From Butyrivibrio sp. VCB2006 (GTDB lineage Bacteria; Bacillota; Clostridia; Lachnospirales; Lachnospiraceae), in the NCBI RefSeq assembly GCF_000420945.1, contig NZ_ATVX01000004.1:124001-188000 (forward strand): a DNA stretch of 64,000 nt, read 5' to 3'. This document shows positions 15,366-23,691 of the stretch, in pieces. The notes below the pieces were generated by a model. It had not been told where the DNA came from, ran no database searches, and worked only from the letters and a program-made list of their open reading frames with translations. A program made the translations under genes and the position numbers. How positions within the stretch are numbered: the stretch's first letter is position 1; every line of letters begins with the position of its first letter.

Positions 15366-16733
15366 TTGAATCAAGACAAAGAATTATTTAGTACTTCCTT
15401 AACTATGGTAGTACCGACTAATCATAATCCAAAACATCCTCTCAACAGCGATGAAATTTGCGATAAAATCATCTGTCTGCAAAGACAAAAATCCGAGTTT
15501 CATTTTTCTGCAGAATATGCTAGCCTTAGTACAGCTGATGCTGTCATCCGTGAATTGGAAGATAAAATAAATAAACTAAAAATTCAGCATTTGGAGAATG
15601 AACTCGGCAAAAAAGTAGCCATCATCAAAAAGCCAAATAAGACGCTTTTTAGAGTCGCTTTTACAATCAACGGAAAGCACTCTCAGATTGCATCAACATC
15701 GGTTGATAAGCTTTATGAAAAGATTTTTGGGCATCCTATTCAACTAGGTACTGGTTATAAGCCTGATTGCACTTTGCAAGAGGTATACGACCTCTATTCC
15801 AAGTCTAACCACACACCAATTGTGGACAATGAGGGCACTATTATTTATCCAACTTCCACAGCCCTTCGCAAAGATCAAGCTTGGAGGAAATACTGGGAAA
15901 AAGACATCATTGTGACAATGCCCATAAAAAGTATTGTTGTAGGTGATATCATTGATGCCTTTAAGAGGTTAACTGCCAGTCGAAGATATACTGCTAGACA
16001 GATTGCTCAAGCAAAAAGTGTACTAAAACAAGCTTTTGACCATGCTATTTGGTTAAAGCTGATTGAAACTAATCCAGTTGTTGCAATGCCTAACACTTCT
16101 TGTCCCAAGAAAGCTACTGCTTCTTCTACCAAGAAAGCAACAAATGCTGAAACAAGAGAAAAGCTTGAAAACTATCTCAGTAAACTCCCTAAACAGACCG
16201 TCTACACACTTGCAATCAGATTTTGGCTCAATATCATGCAAAGATCTGGCGAATGGCGTGCTTTAACTTGGGACGACGTTGATTTTGAAAGAGGAACTAT
16301 CATAGTAAGACATTCTCTGACTCACAGAGAAATTGATGGAAAACTGGTCACAATCGATGATGAACATCTGAAAGCCGATGAAGCAGCCCGTGAAATTGAG
16401 ATAACAGAAAAAGCCATCTCTATTCTTAAAGAGCTTTATCTGCTAAATGGGCAAAAGCACTATGTCTTCAACAGCTCCCGTGACGGTCAATTACCAATTG
16501 CAGGAAATCGTCTTAATGAGAACATTAAAAAGTATTGCAAGATAGTTGGTATTGAACCCCTTTCGACACATTGTCAGCGTAGAGGAGCTATTCAAGACGC
16601 TTATACAGCAGGAATGCCCGAAGATCAGATAAGAGCTACCGCAGGTCACTCAGACAGCACAATGACTAGGTATTACAACAAAAACAACAACAGTACACTC
16701 AGTAAAGAACTACAGACCAAGATATTTGGCTAA
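15366..16733 (+). CDS. int: Site-specific integrase (tyrosine recombinase) of element B
   Basis: 455 aa from a TTG start at 15366 with AAAGGAGG 12 bases upstream; a TTG at 15321 has no ribosome site. N-terminal part: helical arm-binding region (about 40-110), SAM-like core-binding domain (about 165-235, KRLTASRRYTARQIAQAKSV). Catalytic domain: Arg298 (GEWRALTW), His402 and Arg405 (HCQRR), His428 (AGHS) and Tyr436/437 (YYNKN). Its stop codon is 86 bases from the tRNA-Pro 3' end and tandem TTGGTCACCAA arm sites follow directly, so it is the enzyme that inserts element B into this tRNA gene. The truncated copy at 1263-2138 is a close relative. Confidence 0.92.
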   Translation: MNQDKELFSTSLTMVVPTNHNPKHPLNSDEICDKIICLQRQKSEFHFSAEYASLSTADAVIRELEDKINKLKIQHLENELGKKVAIIKKPNKTLFRVAFTINGKHSQIASTSVDKLYEKIFGHPIQLGTGYKPDCTLQEVYDLYSKSNHTPIVDNEGTIIYPTSTALRKDQAWRKYWEKDIIVTMPIKSIVVGDIIDAFKRLTASRRYTARQIAQAKSVLKQAFDHAIWLKLIETNPVVAMPNTSCPKKATASSTKKATNAETREKLENYLSKLPKQTVYTLAIRFWLNIMQRSGEWRALTWDDVDFERGTIIVRHSLTHREIDGKLVTIDDEHLKADEAAREIEITEKAISILKELYLLNGQKHYVFNSSRDGQLPIAGNRLNENIKKYCKIVGIEPLSTHCQRRGAIQDAYTAGMPEDQIRATAGHSDSTMTRYYNKNNNSTLSKELQTKIFG

Positions 16734-16734
16734 A

Positions 16735-16767
16735 GGTCACCGTGTTTGGTCACCAATTGGTCACCAA
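16735..16767 (+). repeat. Integrase arm-type sites (element B, right end)
   Basis: GGTCAC at 16735 and two adjoining TTGGTCACCAA copies (16746-16756, 16757-16767). They match the pair right of att copy 2. Confidence 0.6.
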
Positions 16768-16786
16768 TTTTTAAAGAATTGCAAAA

Positions 16787-16812
16787 GAAAAACCGCTCAA
16801 CTGAGCGGTTTC
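16787..16812. terminator. Terminator of tRNA-Pro and of int
   Basis: AACCGCTCA / TGAGCGGTT stem. On the minus strand it follows the tRNA 3' end and is trailed by TTTTTCTTTT, a good terminator; on the plus strand it ends int more weakly. Confidence 0.7.
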
Positions 16813-16816
16813 TGCA

Positions 16817-16842
16817 AATCGGAGTGACGTGATTCGAACACG
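16817..16842 (-). repeat. att copy 3 (within the intact tRNA-Pro)
   Basis: The 26-base sequence shared by all three att copies, here as part of a complete tRNA gene. Crossover must lie within it. Confidence 0.85.
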
Positions 16843-16891
16843 CGGCCCCTACCTCCCTAAGATAGTGCTCTACCAACTGAGCCACACCCCG
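16819..16891 (-). tRNA. tRNA-Pro (anticodon AGG)
   Basis: 73 nt without encoded CCA. Acceptor CGGGGTG pairs with CACTCCG (one G-U), discriminator A; D arm GCTC / GAGC around AGTTGGTA; anticodon stem CTATC / GGTAG with loop TTAGGGA, so U33, anticodon AGG and G37, the proline pattern; T arm GCGTG TTCGAAT CACGT. Reads CCU, and as inosine possibly other CCN codons. Its 3' end is the integration target of the island to its left, and the incoming elements restore a whole tRNA. Confidence 0.88.
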
Positions 16892-16984
16892 ACGACGTTC
16901 TCAATTATATAACGACAAAAATAATAAATCAACCTAAAATTTTATATAGCACAAAATGTGGCTATTTTCCGAATAAGGTTCTCC

Positions 16985-18052
16985 TTAATCACCATCCTGA
17001 TCGTCGTAGTAATACACACCATCAAGGAAGTCCTGAACATTTTCCTTACTAATCTTTACATAATCGCAGCCAATGTAATGCTCGTTGCCTGCGCCCTTTA
17101 GATAGTTGATTGCTGCATTAGCGGCGCGATGAGACTGAAGAACATAATCATTGTAGACAGTTCCTGCAAGCTTTCCCTCTTTTACCATATCAACAGCCTC
17201 AGGAAGAGCATCAACGCCAACAATATATACATCTTCTCCGGGCTTAAGTCCTGCATTCTCTGCAGCTATAATTGCACCAAGAGCCATAGAATCATTATTG
17301 CAGATAATCACTTCCGGGGTAAGTTCCTGTTTGATAGCCTTGGCAACTATATGTTCAGAAGTAGCCTTATCCCAATTGCCAACTTCATCCAATAGGCATT
17401 CCATCTTAAGGTCTGCATTCTTGAGCGTTGATACAGAATAAAGAGTTCTATAACCCGCATCGATATTCTCAGGTGCTCCCTCTATCATAAAATACTGGAT
17501 TCTGCCATCTCCGTTTCTATCAAGTGTCTTCTTGCCAAGCGCCAAAAGAAGTTCGCCCTGGTAAATGCCTGACTGTCTTGCATCACAGCCCACGTAGCAC
17601 ACATTAAGGTCATAGCTCTCCCATCTGTTTTCCTCATCACCACTGGGTTCTCTGTTGATGTAAACCAGTGGAATATTCTTGGAAGCAGCCAAATCAGTAA
17701 TTAAGTGTGCCACAGAAGAATTAACCGGGTTGATGATAAGCGCACTAACGCCATCAGCTATAAGGCTTTCAACCTGAGATAGCTGAACCGATTCATTATT
17801 GGCACTGCCGTATAAAATTATGTTATCTTTGGAAAATCCCTTAGAGACAAGGTAGTCAACCAGCTCCTCGCTGAACAAGGACATAAAGCTATCGGTCAAC
17901 TGATATATACATACCCCAACCTTAACACTACTATATGAACTAAATGCAACAGATTCCTCAGCTGTATCAGGCTCTATTGTATGTGAACACCCCATCAAAA
18001 GAGAAAGAGTAAGCACTGCTATAAGTAAATAGCAGGTCATTCTTTTTTTCAT
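16985..18052 (-). CDS. Galactose/ribose-type ABC transporter substrate-binding lipoprotein
   Basis: 355 aa from the ATG at 18052 (MKKRMTCYLL; a GTG 15 bases earlier is possible). Lipoprotein signal peptide with lipobox LLMGC. The rest is a periplasmic-binding type 1 fold: KVGVCIYQLTDSFM at the start, DGVSALIINPVN, VICNNDSMALGAIIAAENAGL, and a calcium loop LDRNGDGRIQ like that of MglB. The family binds a sugar outside the cell for an MglAC-type importer. No permease or ATPase gene is near, so it works with distant partners or as a sensor. Ends 94 bases from tRNA-Pro. Confidence 0.85.
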   Translation of the reverse strand: MKKRMTCYLLIAVLTLSLLMGCSHTIEPDTAEESVAFSSYSSVKVGVCIYQLTDSFMSLFSEELVDYLVSKGFSKDNIILYGSANNESVQLSQVESLIADGVSALIINPVNSSVAHLITDLAASKNIPLVYINREPSGDEENRWESYDLNVCYVGCDARQSGIYQGELLLALGKKTLDRNGDGRIQYFMIEGAPENIDAGYRTLYSVSTLKNADLKMECLLDEVGNWDKATSEHIVAKAIKQELTPEVIICNNDSMALGAIIAAENAGLKPGEDVYIVGVDALPEAVDMVKEGKLAGTVYNDYVLQSHRAANAAINYLKGAGNEHYIGCDYVKISKENVQDFLDGVYYYDDQDGD

Positions 18053-18157
18053 TTTTATACGCCCCACGTTATATTAAGCAAAACAAGCTAAATTTAGCAA
18101 CGCTAATAATATTAGCACAAAAACAACTTGTTTTGAATAGAAACTTGATAATTTTCA

Positions 18158-18823
18158 TCAAATACTATTCTTATGGCATTTGTCTATAAATAACCACAGT
18201 CCCACCATGAAAACGATTCCGGCAACCAGCACATATTGGATGCTTATGCCGGGTCTTTTTACGCTGTGATCGATAAGGCTTTCACTAATGTCCTGATACA
18301 AAATCAGTCCTGAACTGATGTTATTCGTGTTTACAGTCAGAACATCCGCATCCGGTGTGGAATCCTCAAAGAGTTCGTACTCTCCCATATTGTTGGAAAG
18401 GTAGTAATAAGACCTGTCCTCATTGATCAGATAAAGTGGAATATCCATCTGAATATCCACATCAGAGGACATGGCGCCCAGAGGAACCTCATTTCCATCT
18501 TCAAAAGCCTTGGATGCATCTATTTCCACATAAATGCCTTCATTAAGATTACCAAGAACAACCTCGTTCTCTTCAATTGCGCTGCTATACTCGCCTTCGA
18601 TAAGCTCATCCTCAGCCTTGTCGGAGACAACAAAATAAAAGGTGAGCTGTGCATTGTCACCTTCACTAATCCTATCAAGTTCTTTTTGGGTAAAACAGGA
18701 AGTCACAACCTTAGAATAGTCTCCGAACCTGAATTCAGGCGCAGTGACCTCATTGAGACTTGATGAATCCAGTACAATATCGACTGTTCCTTCTCCATAA
18801 GAAATATGAGTTACTTGATGCAT
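18158..18823 (-). CDS. Membrane-anchored surface domain protein without signal peptide
   Basis: 221 aa from ATG 18823 (GGGG 9 bases upstream). It starts at once with a beta-rich domain (ISYGEGTVDIVLDSS) and ends with a transmembrane helix (SIQYVLVAGIVFMVGLWLF) and basic tail. An exported domain with a tail anchor but no signal peptide suggests it is the C-terminal piece of a larger surface protein whose N-terminal part has been lost, or that the true start is not visible. I cannot name the family. Confidence 0.45.
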   Translation of the reverse strand: MHQVTHISYGEGTVDIVLDSSSLNEVTAPEFRFGDYSKVVTSCFTQKELDRISEGDNAQLTFYFVVSDKAEDELIEGEYSSAIEENEVVLGNLNEGIYVEIDASKAFEDGNEVPLGAMSSDVDIQMDIPLYLINEDRSYYYLSNNMGEYELFEDSTPDADVLTVNTNNISSGLILYQDISESLIDHSVKRPGISIQYVLVAGIVFMVGLWLFIDKCHKNSI

Positions 18824-18934
18824 ACTAAACACCCCTGTGGCATCTACGAAAAGACATCCATTTCTTCACCATAATAGTAACACCCCGAGAGCATTTATTA
18901 TATTAACAAAATCTTATAATTTTCTTTATATTTC

Positions 18935-19369
18935 TTAATATTCTTCTACGCCGGTACTACCATCTTCATACTTGATAACCCAGTACCCTTTTCCAGTACC
19001 ACAATCCTCATGGTACTCCTTATCGATGATCTGAAGCTCTTTAACTTCCTGAGTAGTGGCCTCTTCTTCAGTCTTTTCCTGTATGTCAAAAGAACTCTCA
19101 AATGCCGCAGCAGCAAGAGGAACAATCGTATCCTCCTCTGGCTCAAGCTCCAAAGTCTCTAGCCTGTTTGCAACCTGCTCTTTTTTATTAACGACTACAT
19201 TCCCGCTTTCCTTATCTACAGTTACAACCGGTATATCATCATCTTTTCCAACAGCCCGTTCCAAAGCATCATGATAAGACGGAACAAAGCAAAACAGCAT
19301 TATATTTATTATGAAAGCTCCAAATATTATTCCTGATACTGCTATTGTCGCTCCAATTAATCTTCTCAT
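18935..19369 (-). CDS. Small signal-anchored exported protein
   Basis: 144 aa from the ATG at 19369 (GGAGG 5 bases upstream; longer readings lack a ribosome site). One hydrophobic helix (about 4-29) then an acidic, probably disordered exterior part with runs of Glu and Thr (EEEATTQEVKELQ), ending DGSTGVEEY. Unknown function. It lies between a surface domain gene and two transglutaminase-like genes, all minus strand. Confidence 0.55.
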   Translation of the reverse strand: MRRLIGATIAVSGIIFGAFIINIMLFCFVPSYHDALERAVGKDDDIPVVTVDKESGNVVVNKKEQVANRLETLELEPEEDTIVPLAAAAFESSFDIQEKTEEEATTQEVKELQIIDKEYHEDCGTGKGYWVIKYEDGSTGVEEY

Positions 19370-19464
19370 CGTACCTCCATGTAAAAAAGTTTTTCTGACA
19401 CCCAGATTATATATCGTGCGTTCCATTCAAAAACTTCAGTCATTTTGGAATAATTTTTTCAATA

Positions 19465-20433
19465 TCAGAAGTCAACAAAATAGCTTTCCTGTTTCTCGAT
19501 AGGTCCTGCAGGATAGCTGTCATAAGTCTGCTTATAGTATCCTGATCCCTTGGCATTCTGCATCTCAGCATCAAAAATGTACCACTTGTTCTTGATCTTA
19601 ACCTCTGTCCAGGCGTGATCAGTTCTGCCTCCAAGCGCCGAAGCAACGGTTCCTGTACATACCCTGGCGGGATATCCAAGTCCTCTTGCCACATAAGCAA
19701 AGGCCGCAGCATATCCATAGCAGTTCCCTCTTCTGCTGCCCATTGTCCTGGCCGCATAACTGTCAGTCCATTCTCCGCTTGGTTTTTCCAAACTTCTCTC
19801 ATATGAAATATATGATGAAAGGTAATAAAAGCTTGCTTCCAGCTGCTCCGATCTTTTCATAGTCTCGTCGCAGCTATTAGCAAGTATCATTGCTGCCTGA
19901 TTCATTACAACAGAATATGGTTGAACAATACTGCCATCCGCCTGTTTCCATAAAACTCGTCCGCCGTAGTAGATAAAGCGTCCACCATTAGTACCTTCAT
20001 CGCCCTCTCCGGACTGCTCACTGACAACTTCTCTTATTTGATCCTTAATCCCCTCCGGAACCCCATGGAGAGCATTTTTCCCGATGCTTACCACAGTCTC
20101 AGGAATATAAGCACCGGATAAGTTTGGAGGATAGCATAAAAGCTCTGTATAGTACTTGTCATAAAGGCATCCGCTATAAGAAGCATAAAATGGGTTACTC
20201 TCGCTAACAGTAATTGAACGAAGGTTGTTCAGATTATAAAAAGCATTGCTGGTGATGTCATAAATATCACTACCTATATGGATAGTAGTAATCCTGTAGT
20301 TGCTCTTAAAGGTAGTGGAATCAATAGTGCCATAGCCGCTAGCCTTTGCTGGTACATCACCAGTCACAAGCAGCAAAAGAATAAGCATAAATGATATTAT
20401 TAAGTTAATAACCCGTACCATCAACTTATTCAT
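19465..20433 (-). CDS. Secreted transglutaminase-like protein with leucine-rich segment
   Basis: 322 aa. Signal peptide (MNKLMVRVINLIISFML.., cleavage after AKA). Residues about 35-110 hold a BspA-type leucine-rich repeat (AFYNLNNLRSITVSESNPFYAS). The C-terminal 130 residues are a transglutaminase core: Cys238 in RRGNCYGYAAAFAYVARGLG, His273 in DHAWTEV and Asp288 in WYIFDAE. Known enzymes of this fold cleave or cross-link peptides; many bacterial ones act on the wall or on peptides outside the cell. Start chosen at ATG 20433; a GTG 12 bases earlier is too close to AAGG. Confidence 0.8.
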   Translation of the reverse strand: MNKLMVRVINLIISFMLILLLLVTGDVPAKASGYGTIDSTTFKSNYRITTIHIGSDIYDITSNAFYNLNNLRSITVSESNPFYASYSGCLYDKYYTELLCYPPNLSGAYIPETVVSIGKNALHGVPEGIKDQIREVVSEQSGEGDEGTNGGRFIYYGGRVLWKQADGSIVQPYSVVMNQAAMILANSCDETMKRSEQLEASFYYLSSYISYERSLEKPSGEWTDSYAARTMGSRRGNCYGYAAAFAYVARGLGYPARVCTGTVASALGGRTDHAWTEVKIKNKWYIFDAEMQNAKGSGYYKQTYDSYPAGPIEKQESYFVDF

Positions 20434-20480
20434 ACTTTTGTTCACACCTTGACTTTTAATCTAACAATATACCCGGCTCT

Positions 20481-21557
20481 TTACTTATTATATTTGGTGT
20501 AATAACTATCTAGCTTGTTGCCGCTCATAGAATTACTGTTCTTCTGCTTATTTTGAGTAACCTTATAAGGAGGATTGCCTTCAACTAATGGTGGTCTTGT
20601 AGACTTCACATCGGTTTCTTTTGAATACTCCACATAGTGCTGAATATCATCAGCGCTGGCGCTGGCATCATTTCTTGGATTTTTTCCATATCCGGCATAT
20701 CCTGAAATCGGATCTGCATAAGCTTCATGATTATCGCAAACCACCTGGCACCACTGATCTGTCCACTGGTTAGCATTGACATGAACCCATTTAAGCGGTG
20801 GATATGTAAGGTCGTTCGTAGGATCATTTGTTACAGATACCATAATCTGGTCAAGATAGTCCAGGATCAGTCCCAATGCCCTTGTTGCTCCGGCGCTTGA
20901 ATACTCGTGGCCGATGAACACACCATAGGCAGTTCTGTAAATATTTCCTGTTTCTGTATATTTACCGGCATTACAATATGCTCTTACAACAGCAGTAGCA
21001 TAGGTAACCATCTCTATCTGTGTATTTTGGCCATTGGTAGAAACATTATCATATATATCCTGCGCCAGCTGTTTGGCAACATTCCTGGCCTCAATGTCCT
21101 GACGGGCATTCATTCCTCCATTACTGTGAATTTCCTCCGGAATAACAACAAGCCCATCTTTCTGTTCTGAAGTTAACTGATAGGATGGAACGATATATTC
21201 GGTTTTGCTGCTATAAGCCTGAGTACCACGAGTAATTGCAGCATTACAGGTACGTTTTTCTGCTTTTCCATGAAGTGCCCAGTGCTCCACAAGCTTATAT
21301 GGGTCTGCTCCGAAAGCAGCTCTTAAATCAGCATAATTCAAAAAATAATACAGGGGATTATATCCATCTGTCTTCGCGTAATCCACGCCATTATAGACAG
21401 TTGTACCCTTTATCAGCGTATTATATGTATCCTCTTGAAGCTGTACAGTATCGTTATAAGCATTTACATTTATCTTAGGGAAAAGACCTGCCGACATCCC
21501 CATAATCAGACATATTAAAGAAGTAATGATTCTCTTCGATAAAGACTTACGTAACAT
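20481..21557 (-). CDS. Secreted transglutaminase-like protein with Ser at the nucleophile position
   Basis: 358 aa from ATG 21557 (GGAGG 7 bases upstream). Signal peptide ending NVNA. Residues about 35-100 match a repeat common in clostridial surface proteins (NPLYYFLNYADLRAAFG...HWALHGKAEKR). The C-terminal half has the pattern GHEYSSAGATRALGLILDYL, WVHVNANQWTDQW and EAYADP expected for a transglutaminase-like core, but the position where relatives I recall have Cys reads Ser221 (codon AGC). So it may be inactive or a serine variant. Asn/Lys-rich C-terminus, no anchor. Confidence 0.6.
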   Translation of the reverse strand: MLRKSLSKRIITSLICLIMGMSAGLFPKINVNAYNDTVQLQEDTYNTLIKGTTVYNGVDYAKTDGYNPLYYFLNYADLRAAFGADPYKLVEHWALHGKAEKRTCNAAITRGTQAYSSKTEYIVPSYQLTSEQKDGLVVIPEEIHSNGGMNARQDIEARNVAKQLAQDIYDNVSTNGQNTQIEMVTYATAVVRAYCNAGKYTETGNIYRTAYGVFIGHEYSSAGATRALGLILDYLDQIMVSVTNDPTNDLTYPPLKWVHVNANQWTDQWCQVVCDNHEAYADPISGYAGYGKNPRNDASASADDIQHYVEYSKETDVKSTRPPLVEGNPPYKVTQNKQKNSNSMSGNKLDSYYTKYNK

Positions 21558-21597
21558 CCCATCGCCTCCAATTAACAAGACACTTTCTAAAAAATTG

Positions 21598-21650
21598 CAT
21601 CAAAAAAGTGCCAACAAGATTTCATACATAAATCTTATCGACACCTTTTC
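21598..21650 (-). terminator. Terminator after the 21667 surface protein gene
   Basis: Imperfect stem AAGGTGTCGATAAGATTT / AAATCTTGTTGGCACTT on the minus strand followed by a T-run, 17 bases past the stop codon. Confidence 0.65.
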
Positions 21651-21666
21651 ATAAAAATATTATACT

Positions 21667-23517
21667 TTATTTCGTTTTATTTCTTTTTATATTAACTACT
21701 GAAATGAGCATTACGCAAAGCACGATAAGAGCAAGCCTTGCCCCAGAGTTCATGCCATTATCACCTGTATCTGCTCTTCTTGCGCCAAGCACCTGTCCTC
21801 CCTCAGCATTTTCGCTATCCGAATCCGCCGAAAGCTTTCCGGATTTGGTTTCCCCGGTATTGGAAGACAACTTAGTTTTGCCTGTTACAGCAACGCCTGT
21901 CTTAACACTATCAGAATCGTCTCTGGAAGTTCCAAACACATGTTGAGAGTTGCTTACGACAGTCTCTGCACCATCTCTTGCGATTACTCTTGTGACCGCC
22001 GAACCTGTACTGTTTTCCTCTGCCTTTTTATCAGCTTCGTTTTTAACAAGAACCAGCTTACCCTTTTCTAGTGTAATATCATAATAGGCTGTGGCATCTC
22101 TGCCGTTACTATCTACAATATGAATATCAGTAATCTCGTTCACGCATTCGCCGGGGCCTGTAAGGCTTCCGTTAAAGGTAGCCACAATTTCATGGCCCTT
22201 CATAAGGCTTCCTGATGAAACAGTAGTATCCGTATTAGTCAGTGTCTGACCATTGTCATTTTGGACAGTAGAACCTGCGGTAACAGTGATCTTCTGCTTG
22301 TTTACTACTCTTGGAACGTTGGTTCCACCGGCAAGAAATTGGCCATTTGAATCTGATATACTGATTTTATCAGGCTTAACCTCTTCTCCATTGAATAAAA
22401 GTGGTATTACCTGAAACTCATTATTCTTGACCTTGATATACGCTGAATCCACATTAACCTTGAAGGTCTGACCCAAAAATGTAAATATTGTGCCCCTGCC
22501 CTTCTGGATTCCAAGATCATCAAAAGAAAAATCGACATCAGCACTACTATCAGATGTGGAATTAGCTCCTAAAAAGACTCTCTTATCTATTTCCTGACCG
22601 TAAATGCCAAATTGATACTCCGCAAGAACTGTGCCCTCAAGGTTAAGAACTTCAATAACATATCCGCCAACATACTCTCCGTCATCTAATATGACTCTTT
22701 CAAGTTCCTTGGAATACACATTGAATTTAAGCCCTGATACATCAATTACCGGCTTCTGAGGTTCTGTCGGCTCTGAAGGCTCTGTCCCCGCGCCCGGAGC
22801 TACAATCTTGCTGTCATCATAAACGTCGTTTGAGTCATCGTCCGAATCATCGTCTGAATTCTCTTCAGAGTATGTCTCCTGTCTGGTCTTTATAACGCCG
22901 TCTACATGAATAAAGACGTCTCCATTTGGAGAATCAGTCAGCGCCGTTTTGAGAACATACCAAACCACAAACTGGGTCTTTGGATCAAACTCAGGTACAA
23001 CAGTTTTTATTTCTTCCGAAGTTGGATAATATAATAGATTGTCCAGAACATTATTAAAGATGGTAAAACCGTCATCATCAAAAGCATACGGTCCCTCTAT
23101 ATAGTTCGGATCATAGACAAAATGATTACTGTATGTTGCATCATCGATTCTTATCGGCTGTGAATAGTCCGACATAGGGTGACCTTGGGGTTCATTAGGA
23201 ATATCCGAATCAACTCCATTTCTAATGAAGAAGCAAACGTCTAATCCTAATGAAGCCTTTCCACCTGCCCTTAAAGAAACCGCTGTATCAGTTTCCTCGA
23301 CTTCGGCAGGTGCTAGATCTACCTCTTTACAATCTTCTGAATCCCCTCGTAAAGCTTCATACACGGGTAGTTCCGGTTCAGCCACAAGCGACAGTATTTC
23401 AGTAGTTTCCTCGGCATGCGCAACAACACTACTGCTCCCCATTGCAGTAATAATCAAAGCCGCAGCGCATATGGATACCAAAGTTTTACTAAACAGCTTA
23501 GCCATCACCTTTTTCAC
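21667..23517 (-). CDS. Large surface protein with VLGARR-type sorting tail
   Basis: 616 aa. Signal peptide ending AHAEE, N-terminal beta-rich domain, an Asp/Ser low-complexity spacer near 215-235 (SDDDSDDDSND) and a Pro/Glu/Thr stretch, then further beta domains. The end reads VLGARRADTGDNG, a hydrophobic helix (LALIVLCVMLISVV) and the basic tail NIKRNKTK: the layout of a sortase substrate but with RADTG in place of LPXTG. Adhesion or binding role is inference. The start is uncertain within four codons (GTG 23517 is only 2 bases from GGGAG). Confidence 0.68.
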   Translation of the reverse strand: MKKVMAKLFSKTLVSICAAALIITAMGSSSVVAHAEETTEILSLVAEPELPVYEALRGDSEDCKEVDLAPAEVEETDTAVSLRAGGKASLGLDVCFFIRNGVDSDIPNEPQGHPMSDYSQPIRIDDATYSNHFVYDPNYIEGPYAFDDDGFTIFNNVLDNLLYYPTSEEIKTVVPEFDPKTQFVVWYVLKTALTDSPNGDVFIHVDGVIKTRQETYSEENSDDDSDDDSNDVYDDSKIVAPGAGTEPSEPTEPQKPVIDVSGLKFNVYSKELERVILDDGEYVGGYVIEVLNLEGTVLAEYQFGIYGQEIDKRVFLGANSTSDSSADVDFSFDDLGIQKGRGTIFTFLGQTFKVNVDSAYIKVKNNEFQVIPLLFNGEEVKPDKISISDSNGQFLAGGTNVPRVVNKQKITVTAGSTVQNDNGQTLTNTDTTVSSGSLMKGHEIVATFNGSLTGPGECVNEITDIHIVDSNGRDATAYYDITLEKGKLVLVKNEADKKAEENSTGSAVTRVIARDGAETVVSNSQHVFGTSRDDSDSVKTGVAVTGKTKLSSNTGETKSGKLSADSDSENAEGGQVLGARRADTGDNGMNSGARLALIVLCVMLISVVNIKRNKTK

Positions 23518-23691
23518 AACTCCCTGTGTATATTAAAGATATATGATTAACATACTCAAATATCATACCAAACAAAAAATCACAAATACAATCATATTCG
23601 GAATGTTTTTTGTTCATTTTCACCCCTTTATGATTGAACGATTAATCATGCCTATTTTCGGGGCTTTGCGAGATTCAAATTTTCTAATTTT

